This document shows positions 1 through 8,169 of a DNA stretch of 41,962 bases, in pieces. Position 1 is the stretch's first letter. The number at the start of each line of letters is the position of its first letter. The stretch is from contig SCKI01000016.1 of NCBI GenBank assembly GCA_004124295.1, positions 6,098-48,059 on the forward strand, in the 5' to 3' direction. The notes under the pieces were generated by a model. That model was given only the letters and a program-made list of their open reading frames with translations, made no database searches and was not told the origin of the DNA. Made by a program: the position numbers and the translations under genes. This stretch comes from Fidelibacterota bacterium. Lineage in GTDB: Bacteria; Fidelibacterota; Marinisomatia; SCGC-AAA003-L08; TS1B11.

Positions 1-181
1 CATCGGTCACAATTTCCAGGCCGGCTTCTTCCTGCAGGGCGACGGCGGCATCGACGGCACGGTCCTCAATGATCTTGAATTCCCTCGGTGTAATCAGCCC
101 GGCTGCTACATCCTCCCGAGCCTTGAGCAATTCTAACGGTCGAAGCAGACTCCCAACAACATCGGCGTGGGCTGTGATCAT
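1..181 (-). CDS. MetE-like (cobalamin-independent methionine synthase family) protein, N-terminal part
   Basis: Sixty codons read leftward from an ATG at 179-181 and run off the window edge. The translation begins MITAHADVVGSLLRP and contains EDRAVDAAVALQEEAGL and the ending IVTD. This is the usual start of short, single-domain relatives of 5-methyltetrahydropteroyltriglutamate-homocysteine methyltransferase, in which HxxxVGSLLRP opens the barrel and QExAGLxIVTDGE is the first substrate-binding stretch. An in-frame stop lies four codons upstream, so the start is well fixed. No clear Shine-Dalgarno is visible. The gene lies downstream of the E1 gene on the same strand with a 66-base gap. Full-length MetE activity cannot be claimed because the zinc-binding C-terminus is outside the window. 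Confidence 0.8.
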   Translation of the reverse strand, partial: MITAHADVVGSLLRPLELLKAREDVAAGLITPREFKIIEDRAVDAAVALQEEAGLEIVTD

Positions 182-247
182 GGCTGATACTCAGATTGGG
201 ATAGGCGTCAATCCAACATCATCTGCAACGATACGAGGAAAAAGACC

Positions 248-2161
248 TTACGGCGACACCATCGCCACCGCCACCTCGGCGGGCCCGAAAGCGGGGTCGG
301 CGATGCGGGCCGCCAGCTCCCCGCCGAAGCCACCCGTGAGGCAGTCCTCATGGACGATCAGGACGCGGTTGGTTTTGGCCACGGACCGCAGGATGCTGGC
401 CATATCCAGCGGATTGAGCGTCCGCAGGTCAATGATCTCAACCGTGCGGCCCATCTGCTCAGCGATGCTGCCGGCGGCATCCAGCGACTTTTTGACCATG
501 GCGCCCCAAGTGATGATGGTGGCGTCGCCGCCCTCCTGCACCACCTTGGCCTGGCCGAAGGGCAGCAGGTAGTTGGCATCGGGCTCGGGGGAGGCGGCGT
601 AGCGCTGCCGGTAGAGGCCCTTGTGCTCCATGAAGATCACCGGATCGTTCAACCGGCAGGCCATTTTCAGCAGCCCCTTGGCGTCGGCGGCATTGGAGGG
701 ATAGGCGATGCGCAGTCCGGCAATATGGGCAAAGAAACCGTCTATGGACTGGCTGTGGCAGGGTCCCCCGTGGATATAGCCCCCCACCGGCACCCGCACC
801 ACCAGGGGCACGGCCCAGGTGTTATTGGAACGGTAACGGATGGCTGCCAGCTCATCGCGGAGCTGCATGGTGGCGGTCCAGATATAGTCCCCAAACTGGA
901 TTTCCACCACCGGACGCCAGCCGGCCAGGGCCATGCCGATGGCCGAGCCGATGATGCTGCTCTCCGCCAGGGGCGCGTTGAATACCCGCCCGCTCCCGAA
1001 CTTGCTGGAGAGACCCCGGGTGGCGGTGAACACGCCGCCCTTGTCATCGGCGACATCCTGGCCATAGACGACCAGCCGGTCGTTGGCCTCCAATTCTTCG
1101 CTGAGAGCATGATTGATGGCGTCCACCAGCATGACCTCCTCACCGGTGGAGGCTGAGGGCTGACCCTCCGGCGGGGGCGCTTCGTCGTAGATGTGCAACC
1201 TGGCGGTGGCCGGATCGGTGGCGGGCTGTGCCAGGCTCCAGTCGACGTCACTCTCGACCTGCCTGGCTACCTGCGCATCCAGGGTGTCGAAATCCTTCTC
1301 GGTGGCCACCGACTCGGCCAGCAGGGTGCGCCGGAAGACGACCAGCGGATCACGCTCCTTGTCGGCCTCGAGCTCCTTCTTCGGGCGGTACTTGCGCTGA
1401 TCGTCGGAGCTGGAATGGGGCAGCAGCCGGGGCACGTGGGAAACCACGATGGCCGGTCCGGCGCCGCTACGGGCCCGCTCCACCGCCTTCTCGAACGCCA
1501 GGCGGGTCTCAAAGAAGTCCGACCCGTTGACCTCGAAGCGGGCCAGCGACTCATAGCCGGCGGCCACCTTGTAGATGGAGCTGCCGGCGGTCTGCTCCGA
1601 AATATGGGTGGAGATGGCGTACTCGTTATCCTCTATATGGAAGACCACGCCCAGTTTGCTGCGGCTGGCCCAGTTGAGGGCCTCATGATAATCACCCTGG
1701 CTGGTGGTCCCTTCCCCGGCGCTCACGTAGACCACATCATGCAGTCCCGCTTTGGCCGTGGCCAGCGCCACCCCGACAGCCTCCAGGAACTGGGTGCCGG
1801 TGGGACTCGACTGGGTCGGGATGCGCAGCTCGGGCGAACTGTAGTGCTGGGGCATCTGTCTTCCGCCCGAAGAGATGTCCGCTTCCCGGGATAGGAAGGC
1901 CAGCAGGTGATCCCTGGCCTGCAGGCCCCACTGGAGCGTGAAGGCGGCGTCCCGGTAGTAGGGAAAGGCCCAATCCTGCCCCGGCTTGAAGCAGACGGCA
2001 GCGGCAACCTGGGCGGCTTCGTGGCCGGAAGCGCCAATATGAAAATAGCCTTTGCCCTGCTTCAGCAGGATCAGCATTTTGTCATCCAGCCGGCGCGACA
2101 GGGCCATGTTCCGGTAGAAACCGAGCAGCTGAGTCTTGGTAAAGTTTTGGTACTTGGCCAC
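248..2161 (-). CDS. 2-oxoacid dehydrogenase E1 component, fused alpha and beta subunits
   Basis: Thiamin-diphosphate-dependent E1 of a pyruvate or branched-chain 2-oxoacid dehydrogenase complex. It decarboxylates the oxoacid and passes the acyl group to lipoyl-E2. Residues about 1-310 are the alpha half, with the TPP motif as SAGEGTTSQGDYHEA followed by HIEDNEYAIS. Residues about 340-637 are the beta half, with EEVMLVDAINHAL, FNAPLAESSIIGSAIGMAL and HEDCLTGGFGGELAARIAD. The start is GTG, with GGAGG six bases before it inside the end of lipB; the two genes are one base apart and probably translationally coupled. The C-terminus is odd: after AARIADPAFG the reading ends within about 11 residues, without the usual LDAP...P..P.LE..VLP tail. 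Substrate preference cannot be read from the sequence, and no E2 gene is in view. Confidence 0.92.
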   Translation of the reverse strand: MAKYQNFTKTQLLGFYRNMALSRRLDDKMLILLKQGKGYFHIGASGHEAAQVAAAVCFKPGQDWAFPYYRDAAFTLQWGLQARDHLLAFLSREADISSGGRQMPQHYSSPELRIPTQSSPTGTQFLEAVGVALATAKAGLHDVVYVSAGEGTTSQGDYHEALNWASRSKLGVVFHIEDNEYAISTHISEQTAGSSIYKVAAGYESLARFEVNGSDFFETRLAFEKAVERARSGAGPAIVVSHVPRLLPHSSSDDQRKYRPKKELEADKERDPLVVFRRTLLAESVATEKDFDTLDAQVARQVESDVDWSLAQPATDPATARLHIYDEAPPPEGQPSASTGEEVMLVDAINHALSEELEANDRLVVYGQDVADDKGGVFTATRGLSSKFGSGRVFNAPLAESSIIGSAIGMALAGWRPVVEIQFGDYIWTATMQLRDELAAIRYRSNNTWAVPLVVRVPVGGYIHGGPCHSQSIDGFFAHIAGLRIAYPSNAADAKGLLKMACRLNDPVIFMEHKGLYRQRYAASPEPDANYLLPFGQAKVVQEGGDATIITWGAMVKKSLDAAGSIAEQMGRTVEIIDLRTLNPLDMASILRSVAKTNRVLIVHEDCLTGGFGGELAARIADPAFGPAEVAVAMVSP

Positions 2162-2162
2162 C

Positions 2163-2903
2163 TCAGTCCTCCAGCATCGCCCGTAAAGGGGGTATCAATC
2201 TCAGGGCCAACTCTTCAGCGACGACCGGGACGGTCAGGTGGTCGTTCAGGTTCGTCACGCCGTACTCCAATATCCCGCAAGGTACAATGCCGTCGAAGCG
2301 GGCGGAGGGCACCGATAGATTGACCGCAAAGCCGTGGGTGGTGGTCCAGCGGGCCAGCCTGACGCCCAGGGCCGCCACCTTGCGCCGGTGAATCCAGACC
2401 CCGGTGAGGCCCGGCAGTTGCTCGCCCGGCACGTCCCAGGTGGCCAGGGCCGCGATAATGGCCTGCTCCAGTCCCCGCAGGTACCAGCTCACGCTCATCT
2501 GGTGGTCCCGCAGGTCAACGATGGGGTAGCCGACCAGCTGGCCCGGGCCGTGGTAGGTCACTTCGCCTCCACGGTCAATTTCGATGACGGCTACATCGGC
2601 AGGCCGCCGGCTGAGCAGATTGCCCCGGTCGGCGTGCTTGCCCAGGGTGTAGACCGGCTCGTGCTCCAGAAACAGGACCAGGTCGCCGATCTCCCCCGCG
2701 GCCCGGAGCTTGTGCAGGCGCTTCTGCAGCTCCCAGACGGGCCCGAACGGCCGCCGTCCCAGGTAGCTGAAGGTGGTCTCGCCCGGCCGAGCGGCGGCCG
2801 CAATGGGCTGCAGCAGGTCTGCGGCGCGGGGCAGCGCAGAGAGGTCGCTGAGCCTGGCGCCTGTTGGCCGGGCCAGTTCCAATTCAGGGAAAGGGGCGGT
2901 CAC
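2163..2903 (-). CDS. lipB: Octanoyltransferase LipB
   Basis: Transfers octanoyl from acyl-carrier protein to the lipoyl domains of E2 or GcvH, the first step of lipoate synthesis, in the cytoplasm. The family signature is RGGEVTYHGPGQLVGYPIVDL-like (residues about 110-131). The catalytic lysine lies in HRRKVAALGVR and the catalytic cysteine in IVPCGI. Its 246 residues are slightly longer than usual because of a roughly 35-residue N-terminal extension; a later start is possible. It is directly followed by the E1 gene, which needs the lipoyl cofactor on its E2 partner, so the pairing makes functional sense. The upstream M28 peptidase gene ends 14 bases before this start. Confidence 0.95.
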   Translation of the reverse strand: MTAPFPELELARPTGARLSDLSALPRAADLLQPIAAAARPGETTFSYLGRRPFGPVWELQKRLHKLRAAGEIGDLVLFLEHEPVYTLGKHADRGNLLSRRPADVAVIEIDRGGEVTYHGPGQLVGYPIVDLRDHQMSVSWYLRGLEQAIIAALATWDVPGEQLPGLTGVWIHRRKVAALGVRLARWTTTHGFAVNLSVPSARFDGIVPCGILEYGVTNLNDHLTVPVVAEELALRLIPPLRAMLED

Positions 2904-2917
2904 TGCCTGCGGCCCTT

Positions 2918-4594
2918 CTAGTTCCCGGTCGCCGGCGACTGCATCATCTTGTCCCGGGCGGCCCGGAAGGCGTTGCCTTCGTACCAGTTGGGGAAGGTCG
3001 ATTCGCTGGCCAGGCGGTGCCCCAGGGCGAAGAAAAGCCGGATGTCATCCACGGCGCCGGACAGGTCCCAGTCGGGATCAAACTCGTCGCCCACCTTATG
3101 GTAGCGCTCGGCGGTGTAACTCTCCATCCGGGCCAGGGTCCACTCCCGGCCGTGCTCCACATGGTCCACACCGTTGTCGAAGTAGAGGGCCGGCACGCCC
3201 TGTTTGGCGAGGCTGAAATGGTCGGAGCGGAAGAAGTAGCCCTTCTCCGGCAGAGGATCGGGAACGATATGGCGGCCCTGGTCCGCGGCGGCGTCAGCAG
3301 CATAGTCGTCCAGCTCCGAGTAGCCGTGCCCGACGACAATGATATCGTTCATCTGCCCGTAAATGTTCAGGCCGTCGATATTCACCGCCCCCACCGTCTT
3401 GTTCAGCGGATAGACCGGATGGGTGCCGTAGTACAGCGAACCGAGCAGCCCCTGCTCCTCGGCCGTCGTCGCCAGGAACAGGATCGAGCGGGCTGGCGGG
3501 GTCCCCAGCGCCTGGAATGCTCCGGCCAGCTGCAACAGGGCTGCGGTGCCGGTGGCGTTGTCCAGGGCGCCGTTGAATATCTGGTCCCCGGTCAGGCCGC
3601 TGTCCACGCCCAGATGGTCCCAATGGGCCATGTAGATGACAATTTCATCGGGCCGCTTGGAGCCGGGCAGCAGGCCCAGCACGTTGTTGGCGCTGGAATA
3701 GTCGAAGCTGCTTTCCAGGGTGAGGGTGGTGGTCAGCTCCAACAGCACGGGCCGGAAGTCCGGCGACAGGGCCTGGGCCTTCAGGGCGTCGAAATCGGCG
3801 CCGGCATGGGCGAAGACCCGCCGGGCCAGGTCGTCGGTGATCCAGCCTTGCACCGGGGGACGGCTCGGCTCTCCGCCCTGCGAGGCGAGTACCGAATAGG
3901 GCCGGCTGGCTCCACCGCCGATAACCTGCCAGGGATAGCCGGCGGGTCCGGTCTCATGGATTACCAGCACCGCCCGGGCCCCCTGCCGGGCAGCCTCCTC
4001 AAACTTGTAGGTCCAGCGGCCGTAGTAGGTCATGGCATTGCCGCTGAACAGGTCCGGGTCCCGGGAGGCATAGCCGGGATCATTCACCAGGGCGACCACG
4101 GTCTTGCCGGCGGCATCGAGACCGGCATAATCGTCCCAGCCGAATTCAGGGGCCACGATACCGTAGCCGACGAAGACCACCTGCGACGCATCGAGGCCCA
4201 TGGATTCCGTCAGGCTCTCGGACTCGGCAATGTAATCGTCGCCGGGGCGGGCCCGGACCGTCTGGCCCCCGCCGGTGAAGGTGAGGGGCACCACGTGGCG
4301 GGTCGTAATCTGCACCAGGGGCACCTCCTGCAGGTAGCTGTCACCATTGCCGGGCAAGAGGCCCAGGGCGGCAAACTGCTCCTGCAGGTAGTCGGTGGTG
4401 CGCCTGCCGCCGGGGGTGGCCGGAGCGCGGCCTTCGAACGCATCGGAGGAGAGAATCTTGATCTGTGCCGCAAGGCCCTGGGCCGTGATGCTGGCGCTGG
4501 CCTGCTCCAGGTTGGCCCCACCGCCGCAGGCTGCAAGCAGCAGCAGGAGGGCTGCGGATACCAGCCGTTTCAGATAGTTATGCTGATGTAACAT
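2918..4594 (-). CDS. M28-family zinc peptidase, lipoprotein (copy 1)
   Basis: Predicted exported aminopeptidase-like zinc hydrolase of 558 residues. The signal peptide ends in a lipobox LLLAAC near residue 22, so it is probably anchored to a membrane. A protease-associated (PA) insert lies around residues 140-270. The M28 metal and catalytic residues are visible in order: AHWDHLG (about 320), NGALDNATGTAAL, TTAEEQGLLGS, a NIDGLN aspartate, and FRSDHFSLAKQGVPAL. The start is an ATG preceded by GGGGAAA. It lies directly downstream of a second M28 gene (copy 2) with a 19-base gap, and both mature lengths are the same, which indicates a tandem duplication. The substrate is unknown. Peptide scavenging is the simplest role. 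Confidence 0.9.
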   Translation of the reverse strand: MLHQHNYLKRLVSAALLLLLAACGGGANLEQASASITAQGLAAQIKILSSDAFEGRAPATPGGRRTTDYLQEQFAALGLLPGNGDSYLQEVPLVQITTRHVVPLTFTGGGQTVRARPGDDYIAESESLTESMGLDASQVVFVGYGIVAPEFGWDDYAGLDAAGKTVVALVNDPGYASRDPDLFSGNAMTYYGRWTYKFEEAARQGARAVLVIHETGPAGYPWQVIGGGASRPYSVLASQGGEPSRPPVQGWITDDLARRVFAHAGADFDALKAQALSPDFRPVLLELTTTLTLESSFDYSSANNVLGLLPGSKRPDEIVIYMAHWDHLGVDSGLTGDQIFNGALDNATGTAALLQLAGAFQALGTPPARSILFLATTAEEQGLLGSLYYGTHPVYPLNKTVGAVNIDGLNIYGQMNDIIVVGHGYSELDDYAADAAADQGRHIVPDPLPEKGYFFRSDHFSLAKQGVPALYFDNGVDHVEHGREWTLARMESYTAERYHKVGDEFDPDWDLSGAVDDIRLFFALGHRLASESTFPNWYEGNAFRAARDKMMQSPATGN

Positions 4595-4613
4595 GGTATT
4601 TCCCCATTAAACC

Positions 4614-6290
4614 TTAGTTGCTGGAGGCGGCCTGCCGTGAGGCATCACGGATCGCCCGGAAATCATCGTCCTTGGCCCAGTTCGGCCAGCGGGTCTGGTT
4701 GCTCAGCGTATAGCCGATATCGAAGGATATGCGCAGGTAGTTCATGATGCCGGCCATTTCCCAGGTATCATCGAACACATCGGCCACCTTGTGGTAGCGC
4801 TCCGCCTGCCAGCGGGAAAACCGGGCCAGGGTCGAATCCTGCCCGTCCACCACATGGTCCATGCCGGTTTCCATGCTCAGCGCGGGCACCCCTTTCCGGG
4901 CGAAGCTGATGTGATCGGAGCGGAAGTAGAAGTTTTCCTCGGGCCACAGGTCCGGCTGCACATATATGCCGAGTTTCCCCGCCGCCCGCTCGGCGTACCT
5001 GTCGAGTTCCGATTTGCCGTAGCCGACGACAATGACATCCCTCGTCTCCCCGAAAGGAATCAGCATGTCAATATTCAGGGCCGCCACGGTCTGGGCCAGC
5101 GGATAGACCGGATGATCGGCGTAGTAGCGCGAGCCCAGCAGGCCGCTCTCCTCGGCGGTGACCCAGAGAAACAGTACCGACCGCTCGGGCGGCTCCTCCA
5201 GGTTGGCGAAGGCGGTAGCCAGGGTCAGCAGGCTGGCGGTGCCGCTGGCGTTGTCCGCCGCGCCGTTGAAAATCTGGTCCCCTTCCAGGGTGGTGTCGGT
5301 GCCCACATGGTCCCAATGGGCCGTATACATGACGATCTCATCGGACCGGGTGCGGCCTCGAATCAGGCCCAGCACGTTGGGCGAGGTGAAGGGGTCGCGC
5401 TCCATTTTCATCAGCAAATCGAGGCTGTAGCCCAGATCAATGGGCTCAAAGGTCTGCTTGGTGGCTTCCCCCAGCAGCTCCTGGTAGCTCAGCCCCCGGG
5501 TGGCGAAGAGCTTGGCAGCCGATTCGGGGCTGAGGTAGGCCGTCAGCAAACTCGGGGCTTCACCTTCGGCCTCGGTATCCAGGACGGTTCTCCGGCCCCC
5601 GCCCCTGGCGGCCACTTGCTCCCAGCCGAAATCCGAGCCGGACAGGTTGGCGTCCAGAACAATGAAAGCCGCTACCGCGCCCCTGGCCCGGGCATTGGCA
5701 AACTTGGTGCTGAAAAAGGCCACAGGACGGCCAGGCGTACCTCCGTAGATGGTGCTGTCCTTGGTGAAATAGATCGGGTCGCCGCGGAAGATGATGACCG
5801 TCTTGCCGGTATAATCGAGGTCGCCGAACTGGTCCCAGCCGATAGCCGTATCGGCGATGCCGTAGCCGACGATGATCACCCCATCGCACTGGAGGGTTAT
5901 TTCCGGCACTGGCTGGGGACCGCGGCCGGCAAAGTCCACAAACGGCTTCCAGGTGATGCTCTTCTCGCCGCCGGTGAGGATGATGCGCGACTCGGCGCTT
6001 GTCCAGACCTGTTGAAGTTTCACCTGCTGGAGGTAGCTGTCGCCGTTGCCCGGCTGCAGGCCGATCTCCTTGACCCGCCGCAACAGGTAATCGACGGTCA
6101 TGGGACCGCCGGGCTGGCCAGGCTTGCGGCCACCGAATTCGTCCGCCGAGAGAGCCTTGATATCGGCAATCAACTGGGCCTCGGACAGTTCCGCCTGGGC
6201 CTTGGAAATGATGGCCTGATTGGCCGCACAACTTGCCAGCATGAGGCCCGCCAACCCCAGGACCGACATCCGTGAAATGATGTTCTGCAT
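4614..6290 (-). CDS. M28-family zinc peptidase, lipoprotein (copy 2)
   Basis: Second tandem M28 peptidase, 558 residues when started at the ATG at 6288-6290. That start gives a compact signal peptide MQNIISRMSVLGLAGL with lipobox LASC and has AAGGAA nine bases upstream. The reading frame is open for 25 more codons to 6365, but that extension puts non-hydrophobic sequence ahead of the signal. Zinc and catalytic motifs parallel copy 1: AHWDHVGTD, NGAADNASGTAS, VTAEESGLLGS, NIDML, FRSDHISFARKGVPAL. A PA insert lies around residues 140-280. It is first in an apparent operon with copy 1, lipB and the E1 gene, although whether one transcript covers all four is not shown. Confidence 0.9.
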   Translation of the reverse strand: MQNIISRMSVLGLAGLMLASCAANQAIISKAQAELSEAQLIADIKALSADEFGGRKPGQPGGPMTVDYLLRRVKEIGLQPGNGDSYLQQVKLQQVWTSAESRIILTGGEKSITWKPFVDFAGRGPQPVPEITLQCDGVIIVGYGIADTAIGWDQFGDLDYTGKTVIIFRGDPIYFTKDSTIYGGTPGRPVAFFSTKFANARARGAVAAFIVLDANLSGSDFGWEQVAARGGGRRTVLDTEAEGEAPSLLTAYLSPESAAKLFATRGLSYQELLGEATKQTFEPIDLGYSLDLLMKMERDPFTSPNVLGLIRGRTRSDEIVMYTAHWDHVGTDTTLEGDQIFNGAADNASGTASLLTLATAFANLEEPPERSVLFLWVTAEESGLLGSRYYADHPVYPLAQTVAALNIDMLIPFGETRDVIVVGYGKSELDRYAERAAGKLGIYVQPDLWPEENFYFRSDHISFARKGVPALSMETGMDHVVDGQDSTLARFSRWQAERYHKVADVFDDTWEMAGIMNYLRISFDIGYTLSNQTRWPNWAKDDDFRAIRDASRQAASSN

Positions 6291-6505
6291 CAGTGCTGTT
6301 CCTTTAACAGTTTGAGTAACAAGTGGTTGAAGGCATTGTGGCGGCTCCCCGAAGCCCGGCATCACGAAGTTATTTGAGAAGGTTTGTCATAGAAACGGCT
6401 GCTGCAGAAGCCTGCCATTCTGTCCGGTTGACCGGCATAGCGGCAGATTTACGGCCTCCGGCACGATCCTTGAGTCTGTATTTCTCAAAAGAAAGGGCTC
6501 CGCTT

Positions 6506-6760
6506 ATGGTTACACGAATCTTCTTTACCGAGTTCTCGCCCCGGCTGGAAACCATCCTGGGCCGGTCCTGGCCCAAAGTGCTTTCACTGGGCCTGGGACT
6601 GGCGCTGGCGGCCATCATCGTCATCAGTCTGCCGCGGCTGATTGCCGGCCTGATCGCTCTGGCGCTGTTTGCAGGGGCAGGCATCGCGCTGGCCACCGCC
6701 TACAACCTGTGGCAGATGAGCCGCGACGCCGAGGTTGAGGTGGAAGTCCCCGGCGACTAA
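6506..6760 (+). CDS. Small two-helix membrane protein, unknown function
   Basis: An 84-residue protein starting at the ATG at 6506, preceded by GAAAGGG at a suitable distance. The frame is open from 6323, but the upstream part looks non-coding. Residues about 27-45 (KVLSLGLGLALAAIIVISL) and 48-68 form two hydrophobic helices with a short turn, followed by an acidic tail DAEVEVEVPGD. I do not recognise the family. It is divergent from the M28 copy 2 gene and converges with lpd, the stop codons overlapping by three bases. That tight convergence, together with the hydrophobic pattern, supports a real gene. Confidence 0.6.
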   Translation: MVTRIFFTEFSPRLETILGRSWPKVLSLGLGLALAAIIVISLPRLIAGLIALALFAGAGIALATAYNLWQMSRDAEVEVEVPGD

Positions 6761-8148
6761 ACATTGACCGCCTCGTCGTAGGCCAGGGCGGTGGCCTCCA
6801 GCAGCGCCTCCGACAACGTCGGATGGGGGTGCACCGTGCCCTGCAGTTCGTGCCGCGTCGCCTCGGCGGTTCGGGCCAGGGCAGCCTCCGAAATCAGATC
6901 GGTGGCATGATCGCCGATAATATGCGTGCCGAGCAGTTCCCCGTGGGCGGCATCGTAAACCATCTTCACAAAGCCGTCAATCTCCCCGCTGGCCAGTGAC
7001 TTGCCCAGAGCCCGGAAGGAGAACTTCCCAACCTTGACTTCATAACCGGCCTCCTTGGCCGCCTGTTCGGTCAGGCCCACCGAAGCGACCTGGGGCTGGC
7101 AATAGGTACAGCCGGGAATGTTGCCGTAATTGATCGGCGCCGGATCCAGGCCGGCAATGGTTTCGGCCGCCAGGATCCCTTCGGCCGAGGCCACATGGGC
7201 CAGCCAGGGCGGCCCGATGACATCGCCGATGGCATAGACCCCCGGTACCGCGGTGCGGCAGTGCTCGTCCACGCTGATGGCGCCCCGCTCCACCGCCACC
7301 CCCGCTTCCTCCAGACCGAGCCCCTCCACGTTGCCGGTAACGCCGGTCGCCAGCAGCACCACATCGGCGGGCAGAATACCCCCCCCCCCCCCCCCAGGGG
7401 GGAACACCCGCTGGCGCTTCTGGCGTTCGATCCGATCAACCTTGCTGCCGGTAAGCAGCTTGATGCCGCGCTTCTTGAAAATCCGGGCCAGCTCCCGGGA
7501 GATGTCCTGGTCTTCCACCGGCAGTATGGCCGGCAGCATCTCCACCAAGGTCACCTCGGCCCCAAAGACCCGGTAGAGGTAGGCAAACTCCACCCCGATG
7601 GCGCCGGCCCCGATGATGACCAGCCGCTTGGGCACCTCGGGCAGTACCATCGCCTCCCGGGAAGTGATGATCCGCTTGCCGTCCGGTTCCAGGCCGGGGA
7701 TGGGCTGGGGCCTTGCCCCCGTGGCGATGATAACGGCGCCTGCCCCCAGCATATAGGGCGACCCTTTATCCGGGGTCACTTTGACATCTTTCGGCCCGGA
7801 CAGGGCGCCCCGGCCCGGCAGCCAGGTGACGCCGTATTTCTTGAACAGCAGCTCGATACCTTTGGAGAGGCGGCCGGCCACGTCCCGGCTGCGGCTCACC
7901 ACCGCTTTCCAGTCCACCGACACCTCCGGGGCCACCAGGCCGTAGTCGCCGGCCCGTTGCAACTGCTCGTAAACCTCGGCGCTGCGCAGCAGGGCCTTGG
8001 TGGGAATACAGCCCCAGTTCAGGCAGATGCCGCCCAGCCGGCTGTCCTCCACGACGGCAGTCTTGCGGCCCAGCCGGGCCGCCCGGATGGCCGCCACATA
8101 GCCCCCGGAACCCCCGCCAATGACCACCAGGTCGTACTTGTCAGCCAC
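6757..8148 (-). CDS. lpdA: Dihydrolipoyl dehydrogenase (E3)
   Basis: FAD- and NAD-dependent flavoprotein that reoxidises dihydrolipoyl groups of 2-oxoacid dehydrogenase complexes or the glycine cleavage system. It shows the FAD motif GGGSGGYVAAIRAA near the N-terminus, the redox-active disulfide GGICLNWGCIPTK, the NAD-binding IIGAGAIGVEFAY (about residues 177-190), the second FAD motif YAIGDVIGPPWLAHVAS, and the C-terminal HPHPTLSEALLEA with the catalytic histidine. The start is GTG. Length (463) is normal. One region is abnormal: where relatives have a short loop before ADVVLLATG, this protein has PPGGGGGG, encoded by a run of 17 identical bases (7379-7395). As given, the frame is intact. 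It is the logical partner of the E1 and LipB genes about 4.6 kb away. Confidence 0.95.
   Translation of the reverse strand: MADKYDLVVIGGGSGGYVAAIRAARLGRKTAVVEDSRLGGICLNWGCIPTKALLRSAEVYEQLQRAGDYGLVAPEVSVDWKAVVSRSRDVAGRLSKGIELLFKKYGVTWLPGRGALSGPKDVKVTPDKGSPYMLGAGAVIIATGARPQPIPGLEPDGKRIITSREAMVLPEVPKRLVIIGAGAIGVEFAYLYRVFGAEVTLVEMLPAILPVEDQDISRELARIFKKRGIKLLTGSKVDRIERQKRQRVFPPGGGGGGILPADVVLLATGVTGNVEGLGLEEAGVAVERGAISVDEHCRTAVPGVYAIGDVIGPPWLAHVASAEGILAAETIAGLDPAPINYGNIPGCTYCQPQVASVGLTEQAAKEAGYEVKVGKFSFRALGKSLASGEIDGFVKMVYDAAHGELLGTHIIGDHATDLISEAALARTAEATRHELQGTVHPHPTLSEALLEATALAYDEAVNV
7379..7395. repeat. 17-base poly-C tract inside lpdA
   Basis: A run of 17 C on the plus strand (17 G on the coding strand), followed by A and six G. 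It encodes six consecutive glycines. A tract this long is prone to slippage in cells and to miscounting in sequencing. A change by one base would shift lpdA out of frame. Confidence 0.95.
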
Positions 8149-8169
8149 TGATGGTTAATTCCTGCGCGG

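Noticed and set aside
350..1156. Long plus-strand open frames opposite the E1 gene and similar antisense frames across the window
   Set aside because: They mirror GC-rich coding strands, show histidine/glycine/glutamine-rich antisense composition, and have no family motifs.
2864..4591. 575-codon plus-strand frame opposite the M28 gene
   Set aside because: The opposite strand encodes a clear M28 peptidase with all catalytic residues; the plus frame has antisense-type composition.
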